Shown: positions 39,901 through 48,559, counted from the first letter of the stretch. The stretch is DNA of 64,000 nt from an uncultured Carboxylicivirga sp. (GCF_963668385.1 NZ_OY764327.1:3134501-3198500); one strand, 5' to 3'. The notes: generated by a model not told the origin, from the letters alone. Translations and numbers: made by a program.

Positions 39901-40524
39901 TTGAAAAATTGGACACAAAAGAATTTTGTACTAATCGTATTGTTATTAACTGCTATTTTAAAATATCTGCTGATAGATTGGCTGAATGTTAGAACTATAT
40001 ATATAGTCGGAATTTCTTTTTTTTGGATTGGATATATATTGTTTCGTAAAAGAACGAATAAAGAGTTCGAAATATTTAAACTGCAAGATTTTAAACAGTC
40101 TTTACTAATATTATTACCTATCATTCTACTTAATGGTTCGGCTTGTGTGTTTTATGCATACACCAATAATACGCTCAATGTATCCTGGCATATTCTATTG
40201 GTTTTACTTTTATATCCATTTTGGGGAGTCATACAACAATTTATCATGCTTGACATTATATTGATGAATTTAATTGCATTTTTCAAAGGTAAAGTCAGCG
40301 CTATTCTTTTGGTTTTTATAGTCTCAATCTTGTTTGGTATCATTCATTATCCAAATACTTTTTTGATGCTATACACCTTTTTCCTAGAGTTGATTTTGGC
40401 TTCAGTTTTTCTTAAATGGCGTAACCTTTGGGCAATTGGGATCACTCACGGTTGGATGGCGACTTTTTTACTTTATTATGTAATGGATCGTAATCTTTGG
40501 TCAGAGATATTTATTGGTATTTAA
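39901..40524 (+). CDS. CPBP-family (CAAX protease-like) membrane protein with variant active site
   Basis: The 207-residue protein has six to seven membrane helices. CPBP/ABI proteins usually carry EExxxR, FxxxH and HxxxN/D motifs. Here motif 1 reads WGVIQQFIML (QQ in place of EE), motif 2 is ILFGIIHYP, and motif 3 is GITHGWMAT. The His residues are kept but the paired Glu are lost, so protease activity is doubtful, although a QQ-type branch of the family exists. It starts with a TTG at 39901 (MKNWTQKN). Its stop overlaps the convergent DUF6320 gene by four bases. Confidence 0.65.
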   Translation: MKNWTQKNFVLIVLLLTAILKYLLIDWLNVRTIYIVGISFFWIGYILFRKRTNKEFEIFKLQDFKQSLLILLPIILLNGSACVFYAYTNNTLNVSWHILLVLLLYPFWGVIQQFIMLDIILMNLIAFFKGKVSAILLVFIVSILFGIIHYPNTFLMLYTFFLELILASVFLKWRNLWAIGITHGWMATFLLYYVMDRNLWSEIFIGI

Positions 40525-41243
40525 ATATGAAAAAAACGTTTTAACTCTATTCCCTTTTTAAGTTTATAATGCACAAAAAACAATAAACCGGCAATGGGCA
40601 ATAATGATACCCCGGCAATAATACTCCAGTTAAGTCTAATGATTTGATGAGAATACAGAGATATAAAAATTTCAATGCTAAGTAATAATATGGCTATGGC
40701 CAAAAAAATGACAGCTAGTATATTGAATCCAATCTGATTCGATACACGAATCAATACTAAAACAATAAGTGATAAAATATAAAAGGACGTCACAATAGGA
40801 ATTCCGAGTTGTATCCCCCAGTAACTTTCTCCATTAAAATAATCTATCATCAAAAACAAAATCGTTAAGGAGATCAAACTACTAATGAGCAAGACGAAAG
40901 GTTTTTTTCGAAAAAACACAACGAAACTAATGTTAGAAAAAGCTACTAATGAGGCAATTAAATTATACTTAGCCCAATTAATATTGTGACTTATTATGAA
41001 GTTTATTATAAGTGTGATTATAATACCAGACATCAGAATAATTCCGGATATCTTCCAGATAAGCTTTCGTTTTTGAGTAAAGCTGAGTTTTTCAATTTCA
41101 TTTAATGTTTTATCCCTGAAATCGTGATGTTTCTCTTTGGGAATATCAACAGAAATAGGTTCTGCTCCAGCACTAAGTCCACATAAAGGGCAGCATATCA
41201 TATCTTCATCCAATTCTACTTCACAATTCTTACAATAATCCAT
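40521..41243 (-). CDS. DUF6320-type membrane protein with N-terminal zinc ribbon
   Basis: The 240-residue protein begins with a zinc ribbon (MDYCKNCEVELDEDMICCPLCG; two CxxC pairs) and then six membrane helices from about residue 65. This layout matches DUF6320 proteins, which are commonly encoded next to acyltransferase-like genes. That is the case here: the gene follows a condensation-domain protein on the same strand with a 9-base gap, so the two are probably an operon. A role in exporting or modifying a lipid or small molecule is possible but not shown. It converges with the CPBP-like gene. Confidence 0.65.
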   Translation of the reverse strand: MDYCKNCEVELDEDMICCPLCGLSAGAEPISVDIPKEKHHDFRDKTLNEIEKLSFTQKRKLIWKISGIILMSGIIITLIINFIISHNINWAKYNLIASLVAFSNISFVVFFRKKPFVLLISSLISLTILFLMIDYFNGESYWGIQLGIPIVTSFYILSLIVLVLIRVSNQIGFNILAVIFLAIAILLLSIEIFISLYSHQIIRLNWSIIAGVSLLPIAGLLFFVHYKLKKGIELKRFFHI

Positions 41244-41252
41244 AAACTAATT

Positions 41253-42572
41253 TTAGTGTTTCGTAATTCTAATATTTATACCTTGCTGAGAGAGAAAGTG
41301 AAGATATCTTCGCTCAAACTCATTAGAGTTAGTAATATTGCCAAAACTTAAGGTAAGCTTATCCTCATAGCCAATTACACCACAATTAATCTTCAACCGC
41401 TTGTTAGGCGGTGGAGGTGAAATTGTGAAATAGTCGACTTTATGGCGAATAGGATCCGGTAATTCTATTTTGCCTAAGTTGGTTAGTACACCACTATACA
41501 TATTGGTTCCTTGCGAATGATATTTATAGTACAGAATGATACTCTTTAGCCAAATGGGAATTCCCCTGACAATTAAATTTCGTTCACTACCAACATTACG
41601 GGAAATAATCTTACTAATTAGTTTCTCATCTGTTTCCAACTGCATTTTATGATACACAACTTTCAGTATTTCATCAAATGTATATTTCCCTAATCGGAGG
41701 TCTATTTCGGGCATAACAAAAAGTGAAAAATTACGCATCGTCTTAGTAGGATAGATATTTCGAATATTTACCGGAACCTGAACTCTTGCTATTTTATTGG
41801 ATGAGAATATTCCATTCTGCTTGTATTCATGGTAAATATCCTGCAGAGTTAACAAGTATACAGCAACCAGATAATCTGTAATGCTTACACCTTTTTCCTT
41901 TGCCTTTTGTTTTATTTGCTGAATAGATAGAATTGCAAATAAAAGATGAAATCGTGGCTTTTTCTTTAAATGAAATGGCAGATGAAATGCCTTTGGTTGT
42001 TTGACCACATGGGGAATATTCTCTTTAAAATACCTATTGTAAGCATCTTCATATTCCTCTTTATCTGCTTTCATTGTATAAAAGCTATCTATTTGGTTCG
42101 TATCAAGTAAACCTTTATCCTGAAAATAATAAATAAGTATGGTTTTTAAAAAAGTTAATAAACCATAGCCATCAGTAAGTATATGCGAAAATTCGGCACT
42201 TATCTTATTTTTATGAACAAGTATTCTCACAAGCAAATTGCTCTCTTGGTTGCGCTTAAAAGCTTTGCAGGTAACTCCATTATCATGCATAATTCTTATT
42301 GGATTATTTACCTGTTCAAGGTAATACCAGAAAAAACCTCCATGTAAACTCACCTTAAAATATGGGAATCTTTTTTCAGCAAGTTTAACAGCTTTGAAAA
42401 GACTACTAATCGTGACTCTCTCTTTTAAATTGGCAGAAAGTCGTATTACAGTAGTGTTTTCCTTGCTTCTAATGGCCGGAAAAATTTTAGCCGCATTATC
42501 TAAGGGAGTCCAAAAGGTACCTTTATCGTTCATTATTTGAGATTGTCTTTTTAGAACTTTATTCTTTTTCAA
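41253..42572 (-). CDS. Condensation-domain / alcohol acetyltransferase-like protein
   Basis: The 439-residue protein matches the superfamily of CoA-dependent acyltransferases that includes NRPS condensation domains and alcohol acetyltransferases. The catalytic HxxxDG motif is present as SHILTDGYGLLTF near residue 140, and the C-terminal half carries ILTNLGKIELPD-like residues (SGVLTNLGKIELPDPIRH), typical of papA/AATase-type proteins. There is no carrier-protein or adenylation gene nearby, so it is not part of an NRPS. It forms a likely two-gene operon with the DUF6320 membrane protein. The acyl donor and acceptor are unknown. It is divergent from the RelA/SpoT gene across 128 bases. Confidence 0.75.
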   Translation of the reverse strand: MKKNKVLKRQSQIMNDKGTFWTPLDNAAKIFPAIRSKENTTVIRLSANLKERVTISSLFKAVKLAEKRFPYFKVSLHGGFFWYYLEQVNNPIRIMHDNGVTCKAFKRNQESNLLVRILVHKNKISAEFSHILTDGYGLLTFLKTILIYYFQDKGLLDTNQIDSFYTMKADKEEYEDAYNRYFKENIPHVVKQPKAFHLPFHLKKKPRFHLLFAILSIQQIKQKAKEKGVSITDYLVAVYLLTLQDIYHEYKQNGIFSSNKIARVQVPVNIRNIYPTKTMRNFSLFVMPEIDLRLGKYTFDEILKVVYHKMQLETDEKLISKIISRNVGSERNLIVRGIPIWLKSIILYYKYHSQGTNMYSGVLTNLGKIELPDPIRHKVDYFTISPPPPNKRLKINCGVIGYEDKLTLSFGNITNSNEFERRYLHFLSQQGINIRITKH

Positions 42573-42700
42573 AGATTAGCGCAATATCAATAAATTATAG
42601 TAATTTAAGCAAAATGTGAGACAATGAATTGCTTAGTTACAAATATTACTTACTATCATTACTGATTATCCAATAGTTGAGAGTATCATATTAAGAAGAC

Positions 42701-43681
42701 ATGAATCAAATTGAAGAAAGAATAAAAGAATTTAAAAAATGGTACCATCAACAACTTACATACCATCAAAAGGCTATGGAACATTTCTCAAATATTATTG
42801 AGAATATTGATAAGGTCGATCAGGTATTATTCAGGCTCAAAACTGCTGAAGAGTGTATTAAAAAGTTCAACCGAAAATATTTACCATACCTTGATTCCGA
42901 TTCTTCATTTCAGATTCAGGATTATATAACCGATTTAATAGGAGTAAGAGCTGTTTGTTATTATTCTGATGATCTTGTTTCCATAAAACGGAGTTTAAAA
43001 AAACATTTTAGAGTAATGGAGACGACTGATAAAACAAGTTTACTTGAAAAAACAGAAAATCAATTCGGATATAAGGGTCTCCACCTACAGTTAAGGTTAA
43101 AAAAGAAGAGAGGAGCAGAAACGAATATTACAGACTTTAGTTCGTTAGAATTTGAATTGCAGATACGTACCGTAATTCAGGATGCCTGGAGTATATTAGA
43201 TCATAAGATTAAATACAAAAAAAGTATACCGCATAATCTAAAGCGAAGAATTAATCGATTATCTGCACTTTTTGAAATAGCTGATGAAGAATTTCTCAGT
43301 ATTAAAAAAGAAATATTACAAGAGGAAAAAATAATTAGCGACCGTTTAAGAAAAAAGGGGGCGTTAGATACCAGTTTACCTCTTGATGTTTTTAGGTTCT
43401 TATACATAGCAAAAAAGCACTTTACCGACTATAAATTTAATGAATATAAGGTGGATAATTTTGTGCAAGAGATTCTAATTCAGAACTCGGATTTTACCGA
43501 ACATGATTTAGAGCTGGCAATCACGAAAAATATTCTTTTTTCAAACAAAATAGAAAAAGCTCAGAACCAAATATTAAACCCATATACTAAAATAAGGTAC
43601 TGCCTGTATCGATTTAATCATAAGGTATTTGCTAATATTTTATCAAGCTATCAAAAAGAAGTTATTAGTGATTATATATAG
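42701..43681 (+). CDS. RelA/SpoT-domain protein (possible small alarmone synthetase)
   Basis: The 326-residue protein has a RelA/SpoT nucleotidyltransferase domain at about 45-180: DLIGVRAVCYYSDDL (the usual D-x-x-G-x-R motif), ENQFGYKGLHLQLRL, and FELQIRTVIQDAWSILDHKIKYK, which matches the conserved E/Q-I/V-Q-x-R-T-x-x-x-x-x-W motif. There is no HD hydrolase and no TGS or ACT domain, so it is a short synthetase-type protein that could make (p)ppGpp or a related nucleotide. The C-terminal 140 residues are helical and I do not recognise them. Such proteins also occur as toxins in TA or phage-defence systems; the neighbouring AbiE genes make that worth noting. Confidence 0.75.
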   Translation: MNQIEERIKEFKKWYHQQLTYHQKAMEHFSNIIENIDKVDQVLFRLKTAEECIKKFNRKYLPYLDSDSSFQIQDYITDLIGVRAVCYYSDDLVSIKRSLKKHFRVMETTDKTSLLEKTENQFGYKGLHLQLRLKKKRGAETNITDFSSLEFELQIRTVIQDAWSILDHKIKYKKSIPHNLKRRINRLSALFEIADEEFLSIKKEILQEEKIISDRLRKKGALDTSLPLDVFRFLYIAKKHFTDYKFNEYKVDNFVQEILIQNSDFTEHDLELAITKNILFSNKIEKAQNQILNPYTKIRYCLYRFNHKVFANILSSYQKEVISDYI

Positions 43682-44017
43682 TTAATAGTTATAAGTGTTG
43701 AATAATAAAAATGGCACTCTTGCTACTATAAGATGTGTTTTGTATCGTTTTGAAATATAACAGCATGTAGCTTTATACTAAATTTGATACATAGGTATAT
43801 ACTATAAATGCTACAAAATTGGTTTGTTGTGGTATTTAATTATGCGTTCCGGATAATAAGCATTTGGTTTTATTGATTGGTTAATTGCTTTTGACAACGA
43901 AAAGAATATAAATAACTTTATAAAGATGGATTTTTGCGTAGTATAACTATTCATTAAGTAATATATTTAAAGTTGTTTAGTTCTTTTATTAAATCAATTC
44001 TTTATTTATGTTTAAAA
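43682..44017. other. Intergenic region with the left copy of the 64-bp repeat
   Basis: No gene is visible. The repeat at 43771-43834 is described separately. The remainder up to 44017 is AT-rich and probably holds the promoter of the decayed abiEi gene. Confidence 0.5.
43771..43834 (+). repeat. 64-bp direct repeat, left copy (flanks the AbiE region)
   Basis: This copy matches 47261-47324 at 58 of 64 positions in the same orientation. It contains TAAATTTG, a possible -7 element. The two copies enclose 3.4 kb with both AbiE modules. Confidence 0.85.
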
Positions 44018-44793
44018 ATGAGTAGTATGACTACGCATAATGACATAAAATTAAAGAAGCTTTTTAATCTATTGCAGCCCAATAATGTGATAACAGCAGC
44101 AGTATTGGACAACAATGTTGTATCCAGACATCTACGCAGGTACTATAAGGACAGCGGATGGATAGAACCTTTAGGAAGAGGTGCATATAAAAAGCCCGGC
44201 GAAAGCTTGGAATGGCAAGCAGGTGTGAATGCAATGCAAAATCAATTAAACATTAAGGTGCATGTAGGTGCTTTAACTTCATTAAGCTTACATGGATTCA
44301 GCCATTATTTCAGGTTAAGCAAGTAAACGATATACCTATTCTCACCCTTGCAAACCAGAATGCCAAATTGGTTTATAAATTACAATTGGAATGTAGAGTT
44401 ATTACAGAAACCCACTTCATTTCTTCCTGAAAAAACAGGCATCAAGGAAATGGAGATAAAAGATACAAAAATTAATGTATCAACACCCGAACGTGCCATA
44501 TTGGAATGCCTGTTTTAACTCCGCAACATTCAGACCTTGTTGAATGCTATCAGGTTTTAGAAGGATTGGTCAACTTAAAGCCTAGATTGGTGAGCGAGCT
44601 TCTATCAGCTTGCAAATCAGTGAAAGTAAGACGTCTATTTCTTTATATGGCAGAAAAGGCAAATCATCAGTGGTTTCAATTCCTAAAAACAGATAAGATA
44701 GATTTAGGTAGCGGAGACCGGATGATAACAGAAAGTGGAGCATACAGCTCAAAGTATAAGATAACAATACCCAAAGAATTAGCAGAGTTATGA
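44018..44793 (+). pseudogene. abiEi: abiEi-type antitoxin, frameshifted
   Basis: AbiEi is the transcriptional-repressor antitoxin of type IV AbiE systems. The reading starts at ATG 44018 (MSSMTTHNDIKLKKLF). Its N-terminal winged helix is intact (VVSRHLRRYYKDSGWIEPLG, then QLNIKVHVGALTSLSLHGFSHYFRL). At about 44315 the frame breaks; homology continues in another frame (YLFSPLQTRMPNWFINYNWN, STPERAILECL). A second break at about 44515 leads to the third segment (DLVECYQVLEGLVNLKPRLV, SVKVRRLFLYMAEKANHQWF, SSKYKITIPKELAEL). Two frameshifts therefore destroy the gene, while all three pieces together cover a full-length antitoxin. The toxin gene follows with an ATGA overlap at 44790. Confidence 0.85.
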
Positions 44794-45263
44794 TTTCACC
44801 AGCATATAGAGCACAAGTGGATTTATTACTACAGGTTCTACCATATGTAGCAAAAGAAGAAATATTTGCACTAAAAGGAGGTACGGCTATTAACCTTTTT
44901 ATAAGGGAAATGCCTTGTTTGTCAGTTGTTATTGCCCTGACTTATTAGCCACTTGATTCCAGAACCGAAGCCCTCAAAAATATTCAGAAAAGCTTGGGAA
45001 GAATCAAGGCGAATCTAGAAAGAAATGTACCGGGCATTACAATCAACACCGTTCCATTAAATGGTGGAACTGACGTTAAATTGAATTGTCAGGGTCAGGG
45101 CGCACAAATCAAAATAGAAGCGAATACAATTACCAGAGGTAATGTCTTCCCTACAGAATTAATACAGGTGGTTGATTCTGTTCTGGATGAATTTGACAAG
45201 TTTGCAGTCATCATTGTAGTCTCAATGGCCGAATTATATGGAGGTAAAATCTGTGCAGCTTAG
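44790..45263 (+). pseudogene. abiEii: abiEii-type toxin, truncated and with mutated active site
   Basis: AbiEii toxins are nucleotidyltransferases. The ATG overlaps the antitoxin stop (ATGA), the usual abiE arrangement. The first part reads MISPAYRAQVDLLLQVLPYV and ALKGGTAINLFIRE, matching the family. The next motif is SVVIALTY where active members have SxDIDLTY, so both metal-binding Asp are gone. A TAG stop follows within the LTY-P segment at 44947-44949; homology resumes in the same frame (PLDSRTEALKNIQKSLGRIK, DVKLNCQGQGAQIKIEAN, AELYGGKICAA) and ends at a second stop at 45263, less than two-thirds through the usual length. The toxin is inactive, which fits loss of selection on the antitoxin. 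Confidence 0.85.
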
Positions 45264-45333
45264 CATGTTTTAGATCGTATACCTTTAACTATATCTTCTT
45301 TTCTAATAATGATAATTTGTGATTTTGGAAAAT

Positions 45334-45384
45334 GTTCACAAATAACATTTGTTCACGTAACGTGAACGTTGTATATTTGTGAAC
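45334..45384 (+). promoter_or_regulatory. Concentric double palindrome overlapping the promoter of the intact AbiE-like pair
   Basis: An inner perfect palindrome GTTCACGT-A-ACGTGAAC (45351-45367) lies inside an outer pair GTTCACAAAT (45334) and ATTTGTGAAC (45375-45384). Both share the same centre at 45359, so four GTTCAC half-sites form one symmetrical 51-bp site. It overlaps TTTG (45348) and TATATTTG (45372-45379), which match the Bacteroidota -33 and -7 elements with 20 bases between. The ATG follows at 45385, so the transcript would be leaderless or nearly so. Autorepression by the antitoxin is the natural reading. Confidence 0.75.
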
Positions 45385-46356
45385 ATGAAACAGGAGATGT
45401 TACATATTGCATTGGATAATTTTAAGAAAATAACCGGGATGGATGTTCTCTTAAAAGATAATACACCATTAGATGGAGTACTGGAAATACCAGCTTTGGG
45501 TAATGGAGTTCATTATGTTGTCGAACTTAAGCAAGAGATCAGACCACATCAGGTGCAGCAGTTGGAATATAACAGCAAAGAATATGGCAATTTTATGGTT
45601 GTTGCAAATCAGATTTTTCCAAAAGTTAAGGAAGAATTAAGGGCAAAAGGCATAGCTTATCTGGAGACAAATGGTAATACTTTTATAAAACAGGAAAATA
45701 TCTTCCTTTTTATAGATACTCAAAAAACAAGCATTCAGACCAAAGAAAAAGGTAATCGGGCATTTACAAAAACAGGATTAAAAGTATTATTACACTTACT
45801 TAATAATAAAGAAGATATCAATTTACCACAACGCGAATTAGCAAAATTAACTAAGGTAGGATTAGGTAGCATTCCTCAGGTTATCGAAGGACTTAAAGAA
45901 ACGGGTTATCTTCTTCAGCTAAATAATAAGACATACGTTTGGGAAAACCGGAAAGAGTTATTAGATCGTTGGGTAATAGAATATGATACAGTTTTGAAAC
46001 CCAAGCTAAAGAAAGAGCGATATGATTTTCAGGGTAATTGGGAGGATATTGTTTTAGTAAAAGAATTAACTGTTTGGGGGGGAGAGCCTGCTGCAGATAT
46101 ACTAACAAACTATCTTCGTCCAGAAAAGCTGATTATTTATACAAAGGAGAATCGTTTGAACTTAATGAAAAACTATCGCTTGATACCCAAAGCTAACGGC
46201 CAGATAGAGGCTTACGAAATGTTCTGGGAACAGGATAAACAGAAGCCTACAGCACCTCCTATTTTGGTTTATGCAGAATTGTTATTGGAAGGTGGAAAAC
46301 GAAATAATGAAACAGCAACAAAAATTTTCAATGAATACATCCAACCAAAGTTATAA
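45385..46356 (+). CDS. AbiEi-like type IV antitoxin (intact)
   Basis: The 323-residue protein resembles the AbiEi-family antitoxins of the larger type: an N-terminal alpha/beta domain (MKQEMLHIALDNFKKITGMD, VHYVVELKQEIRPHQVQQLE, GIAYLETNGNTFI) and a winged-helix domain at about 125-185 (LNNKEDINLPQRELAKLTKV, LGSIPQVIEGLKETGYLLQL), then an effector domain with LVKELTVWGGEPAADIL. The ATG at 45385 directly follows the palindromic site; a GTG six bases upstream lies inside it and is rejected. It overlaps the downstream toxin gene by 26-50 bases, which suggests translational coupling. Expected roles are repression of its own promoter and neutralising the toxin. Confidence 0.78.
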   Translation: MKQEMLHIALDNFKKITGMDVLLKDNTPLDGVLEIPALGNGVHYVVELKQEIRPHQVQQLEYNSKEYGNFMVVANQIFPKVKEELRAKGIAYLETNGNTFIKQENIFLFIDTQKTSIQTKEKGNRAFTKTGLKVLLHLLNNKEDINLPQRELAKLTKVGLGSIPQVIEGLKETGYLLQLNNKTYVWENRKELLDRWVIEYDTVLKPKLKKERYDFQGNWEDIVLVKELTVWGGEPAADILTNYLRPEKLIIYTKENRLNLMKNYRLIPKANGQIEAYEMFWEQDKQKPTAPPILVYAELLLEGGKRNNETATKIFNEYIQPKL

Positions 46357-47170
46357 GGAACTGGCCATTCCTTATTTTAAGGAAACCTTTGAGTGCATTG
46401 ATAAAATAATGAAAGCACACAATATTCCTTATTATTTAATTGGAGTAAGTGCTATAGCCTTAGAACTTCTTAAAAAAGGAATTAAACCAAGCAGAGGTAC
46501 CAAAGATATTGATTTTGCCATAATGATTTCAAGCATGGCAGAGTATGAGCGAATTAGTGATGCATTAATTGAAAATGGGTATAATAAAGTAAAAGCACCA
46601 TGGACATTTTACTCTGATAAATTTAATGTAGCTATTGATATTTTACCTTTTGGGGAAATAGAAGAACAGGACACTATTAATTTTAATAAGCGCTATAGTG
46701 ATTTACATGTTTTGGGATTTACTGAAGTGTTGGAGGAGGCTGTTTCTATTCCAATTGAAGAGAAAATGGTTAATATTCCACCTTTACCTGGAATGATTAT
46801 ACTAAAATTAGTCGCCTGGAGCGATAGACCAGAAGAGCGTGATAATGATTTGGCCGATATTCTTAAAATAATTGAACATTATTTTGATTTAGAATTTGAC
46901 GATATTGTTGAGAATCACAATGACATTTTTCCAGATGATGACTTCGATCAGATGAAGATTGCTGCAGAAGTATTGGGAAGAAAAGCCGGGGTGTTCCTAA
47001 ATAAATCGGAGACTTTATCGCAAAGAATTCATTCGGTATTAAAAGAAAATTTATCTGATGCTTCTATGTCAGCTATTGCTCGAGAATGGTCCAGAAAACT
47101 AGATGTTGAAATTGAATATGCTTATTCAGTATTAGAATCGTTTTACAAAGGAATATTCGAGGGAAAGTAA
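46307..47170 (+). CDS. AbiEii-like nucleotidyltransferase toxin (intact)
   Basis: The 287-residue protein has a nucleotidyltransferase fold: YYLIGVSAIALELLKKG followed by SRGTKDIDFAIMIS with both metal-binding Asp intact (DID), the third acidic position in VAIDILPFGEI, and PGMIILKLVAWSDRPEERDNDLADI, the Lys/DL motif typical of AbiEii/AbiGii. The C-terminal 90 residues are helical. The start could be the ATG at 46307 or 46331 (MNTSNQSYKEL); both overlap the antitoxin gene. It should act in the cytosol by adding nucleotides to tRNA or another target when the antitoxin is lost. Unlike the older pair at 44018-45263 it shows no damage. Confidence 0.78.
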   Translation: MKQQQKFSMNTSNQSYKELAIPYFKETFECIDKIMKAHNIPYYLIGVSAIALELLKKGIKPSRGTKDIDFAIMISSMAEYERISDALIENGYNKVKAPWTFYSDKFNVAIDILPFGEIEEQDTINFNKRYSDLHVLGFTEVLEEAVSIPIEEKMVNIPPLPGMIILKLVAWSDRPEERDNDLADILKIIEHYFDLEFDDIVENHNDIFPDDDFDQMKIAAEVLGRKAGVFLNKSETLSQRIHSVLKENLSDASMSAIAREWSRKLDVEIEYAYSVLESFYKGIFEGK

Positions 47171-47543
47171 CTAAAGCTTTATTAATATTCATACGGAGTT
47201 ATTCTTCTGTTATCCTTGAAATACAGCTATATGCCACTATATACTAAAAATGATGCATCGCTATATACTAAATTTGATACATTGGCATATACTAAAAATG
47301 CTACAGAATTGGTTTGTTCTGGTAATTACGCAATCTCCTTAAATATGTCATGTATATGAGATGAATTGTTTATACCCTATCAGGTATAAATAGGCCAATA
47401 CAGCTATGAATTATACCCGAATGGGTATTGTCAATGCAATTATAGAATGAAACGAACATGAATTTTATATTCTAAATTGCATACATTAGAATAATTAAAA
47501 TTCATAGAGAGTTCCTTTTGACAAATGAAGATATATTTAACGG
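47171..47543. other. Intergenic region with the right copy of the 64-bp repeat
   Basis: There is no gene. It holds the repeat at 47238-47324 and AT-rich sequence with paired GGTATAAATAGGCC-like and ATACCCGAATGGGTAT (47411-47426) motifs. The latter is a short palindrome that could be an operator or terminator. Confidence 0.4.
47238..47324 (+). repeat. 64-bp direct repeat, right copy, with an extra unit in front
   Basis: 47261-47324 matches 43771-43834 at 58 of 64 positions. Just upstream, 47238-47260 adds a third variant of the internal unit: ATATACTAAAAATGATGC, then ATATACTAAATTTGATAC, then ATATACTAAAAATGCTAC, spaced about 22 bases apart. The repeat is therefore itself built from a short degenerate tandem unit. 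Confidence 0.85.
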
Positions 47544-48293
47544 ATGAAAATACAGATCATTAGCGATATACATCAAGAGTTTGGGTTTAATCAATTTAGT
47601 TTTGATAATGCTGATATTGTTGTGTTTGCAGGTGATATCAATCTTGGTGTAAAAGGAATAAGTTGGATGGTGAAAGAAATATCCAATAAGCCAGTTATAT
47701 ATGTATTGGGTAATCATGAATACTACAAGGGATCTTATCCTAAAACATTGCTAAAGATTAAAGAAGTTGCAAAAGGAACAAATATTCATGTGTTAGAAAA
47801 CGAATCGATAGAGATTGATGGTATAACATTCCATGGAGCTACCCTTTGGACTGATTTTTCAATATTTGGTAATCCAATTAAATATGGAATCATTTGTCAG
47901 GAGAAGATGAATGATTATAAGAAAATAAGAAGAGATCCTTCATATTCACGCCTAAGAACCATAGATACTTTTAATCTTCATAATCAATCCATATCATGGC
48001 TTAAAAAAAGCTTAATAGGATCTAAAACCGTTACAAATATTGTTGTAACGCACCATGCTCCCAGCATAAAGTCATTGCCAGATCAATATAAGGAAGATCC
48101 GGTGTCTTCTGCATATGCTTCCAATTTAGAGGATTTTATTATTGAGCAAAAGCCTCAATATTGGCTTCACGGTCATGTGCATACACCTGTGAGATACAAG
48201 ATTAATGAAACGGAAGTTATCTGTAATCCACATGGATATATTGATGAGAAATATAATGGTTATGAAAAGGAACTAATTATAGAAATAAATTAA
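47544..48293 (+). CDS. Calcineurin-like metallophosphoesterase
   Basis: The 249-residue protein has the full dimetal phosphoesterase set: SDIHQEF, FAGDINLG, LGNHEYYKGS, VVTHHAPS and LHGHVHTP. It has no signal peptide, so it acts in the cytosol. The family covers nucleases, cyclic-nucleotide and nucleotide phosphatases and I cannot tell the substrate. It lies right of the AbiE block, outside the direct repeats, with 250 bases of its own upstream sequence. The protein is complete and of normal length. A possible defence or DNA-repair role is only suggested by location. Confidence 0.85.
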   Translation: MKIQIISDIHQEFGFNQFSFDNADIVVFAGDINLGVKGISWMVKEISNKPVIYVLGNHEYYKGSYPKTLLKIKEVAKGTNIHVLENESIEIDGITFHGATLWTDFSIFGNPIKYGIICQEKMNDYKKIRRDPSYSRLRTIDTFNLHNQSISWLKKSLIGSKTVTNIVVTHHAPSIKSLPDQYKEDPVSSAYASNLEDFIIEQKPQYWLHGHVHTPVRYKINETEVICNPHGYIDEKYNGYEKELIIEIN

Positions 48294-48322
48294 AATTACC
48301 AAAGCAGATCTACAATCCGGTC

Positions 48323-48559
48323 TTAAAGCCCCTCAAACTCTTTCTGACTAATACAAAAATGTTCCAGGATAACCTCCAATTGCTTGTGTGTATAATAATG
48401 TGCTCTCCTATTTCTGGCTAATAAATCAAGTTTGGAGTTTAATTCCTGCGATTGTTTTATTTCTTTCCTTAATAATTGCATGGCAGAAGTTGTATTTGAG
48501 CTTTGTGGGTATAGTTTTTTAGCTAAATCTTGTTTTAATATTGTTCGGGGTAATATCAT
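48323..48559 (-). CDS. DUF4248-family protein (copy 1)
   Basis: The 78-residue protein has the DUF4248 pattern: AKKLYPQSSNTTSAMQLLRK, then LARNRRAHYYTHKQLEVILE and HFCISQKEF. The family is small, helical and probably DNA-binding or regulatory, and occurs in Bacteroidota mobile or variable regions. It is 62/78 identical to the protein at 49086-49322 on the same strand, so the two arose by tandem duplication. It converges with the metallophosphoesterase gene, 30 bases away. Confidence 0.7.
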   Translation of the reverse strand: MILPRTILKQDLAKKLYPQSSNTTSAMQLLRKEIKQSQELNSKLDLLARNRRAHYYTHKQLEVILEHFCISQKEFEGL

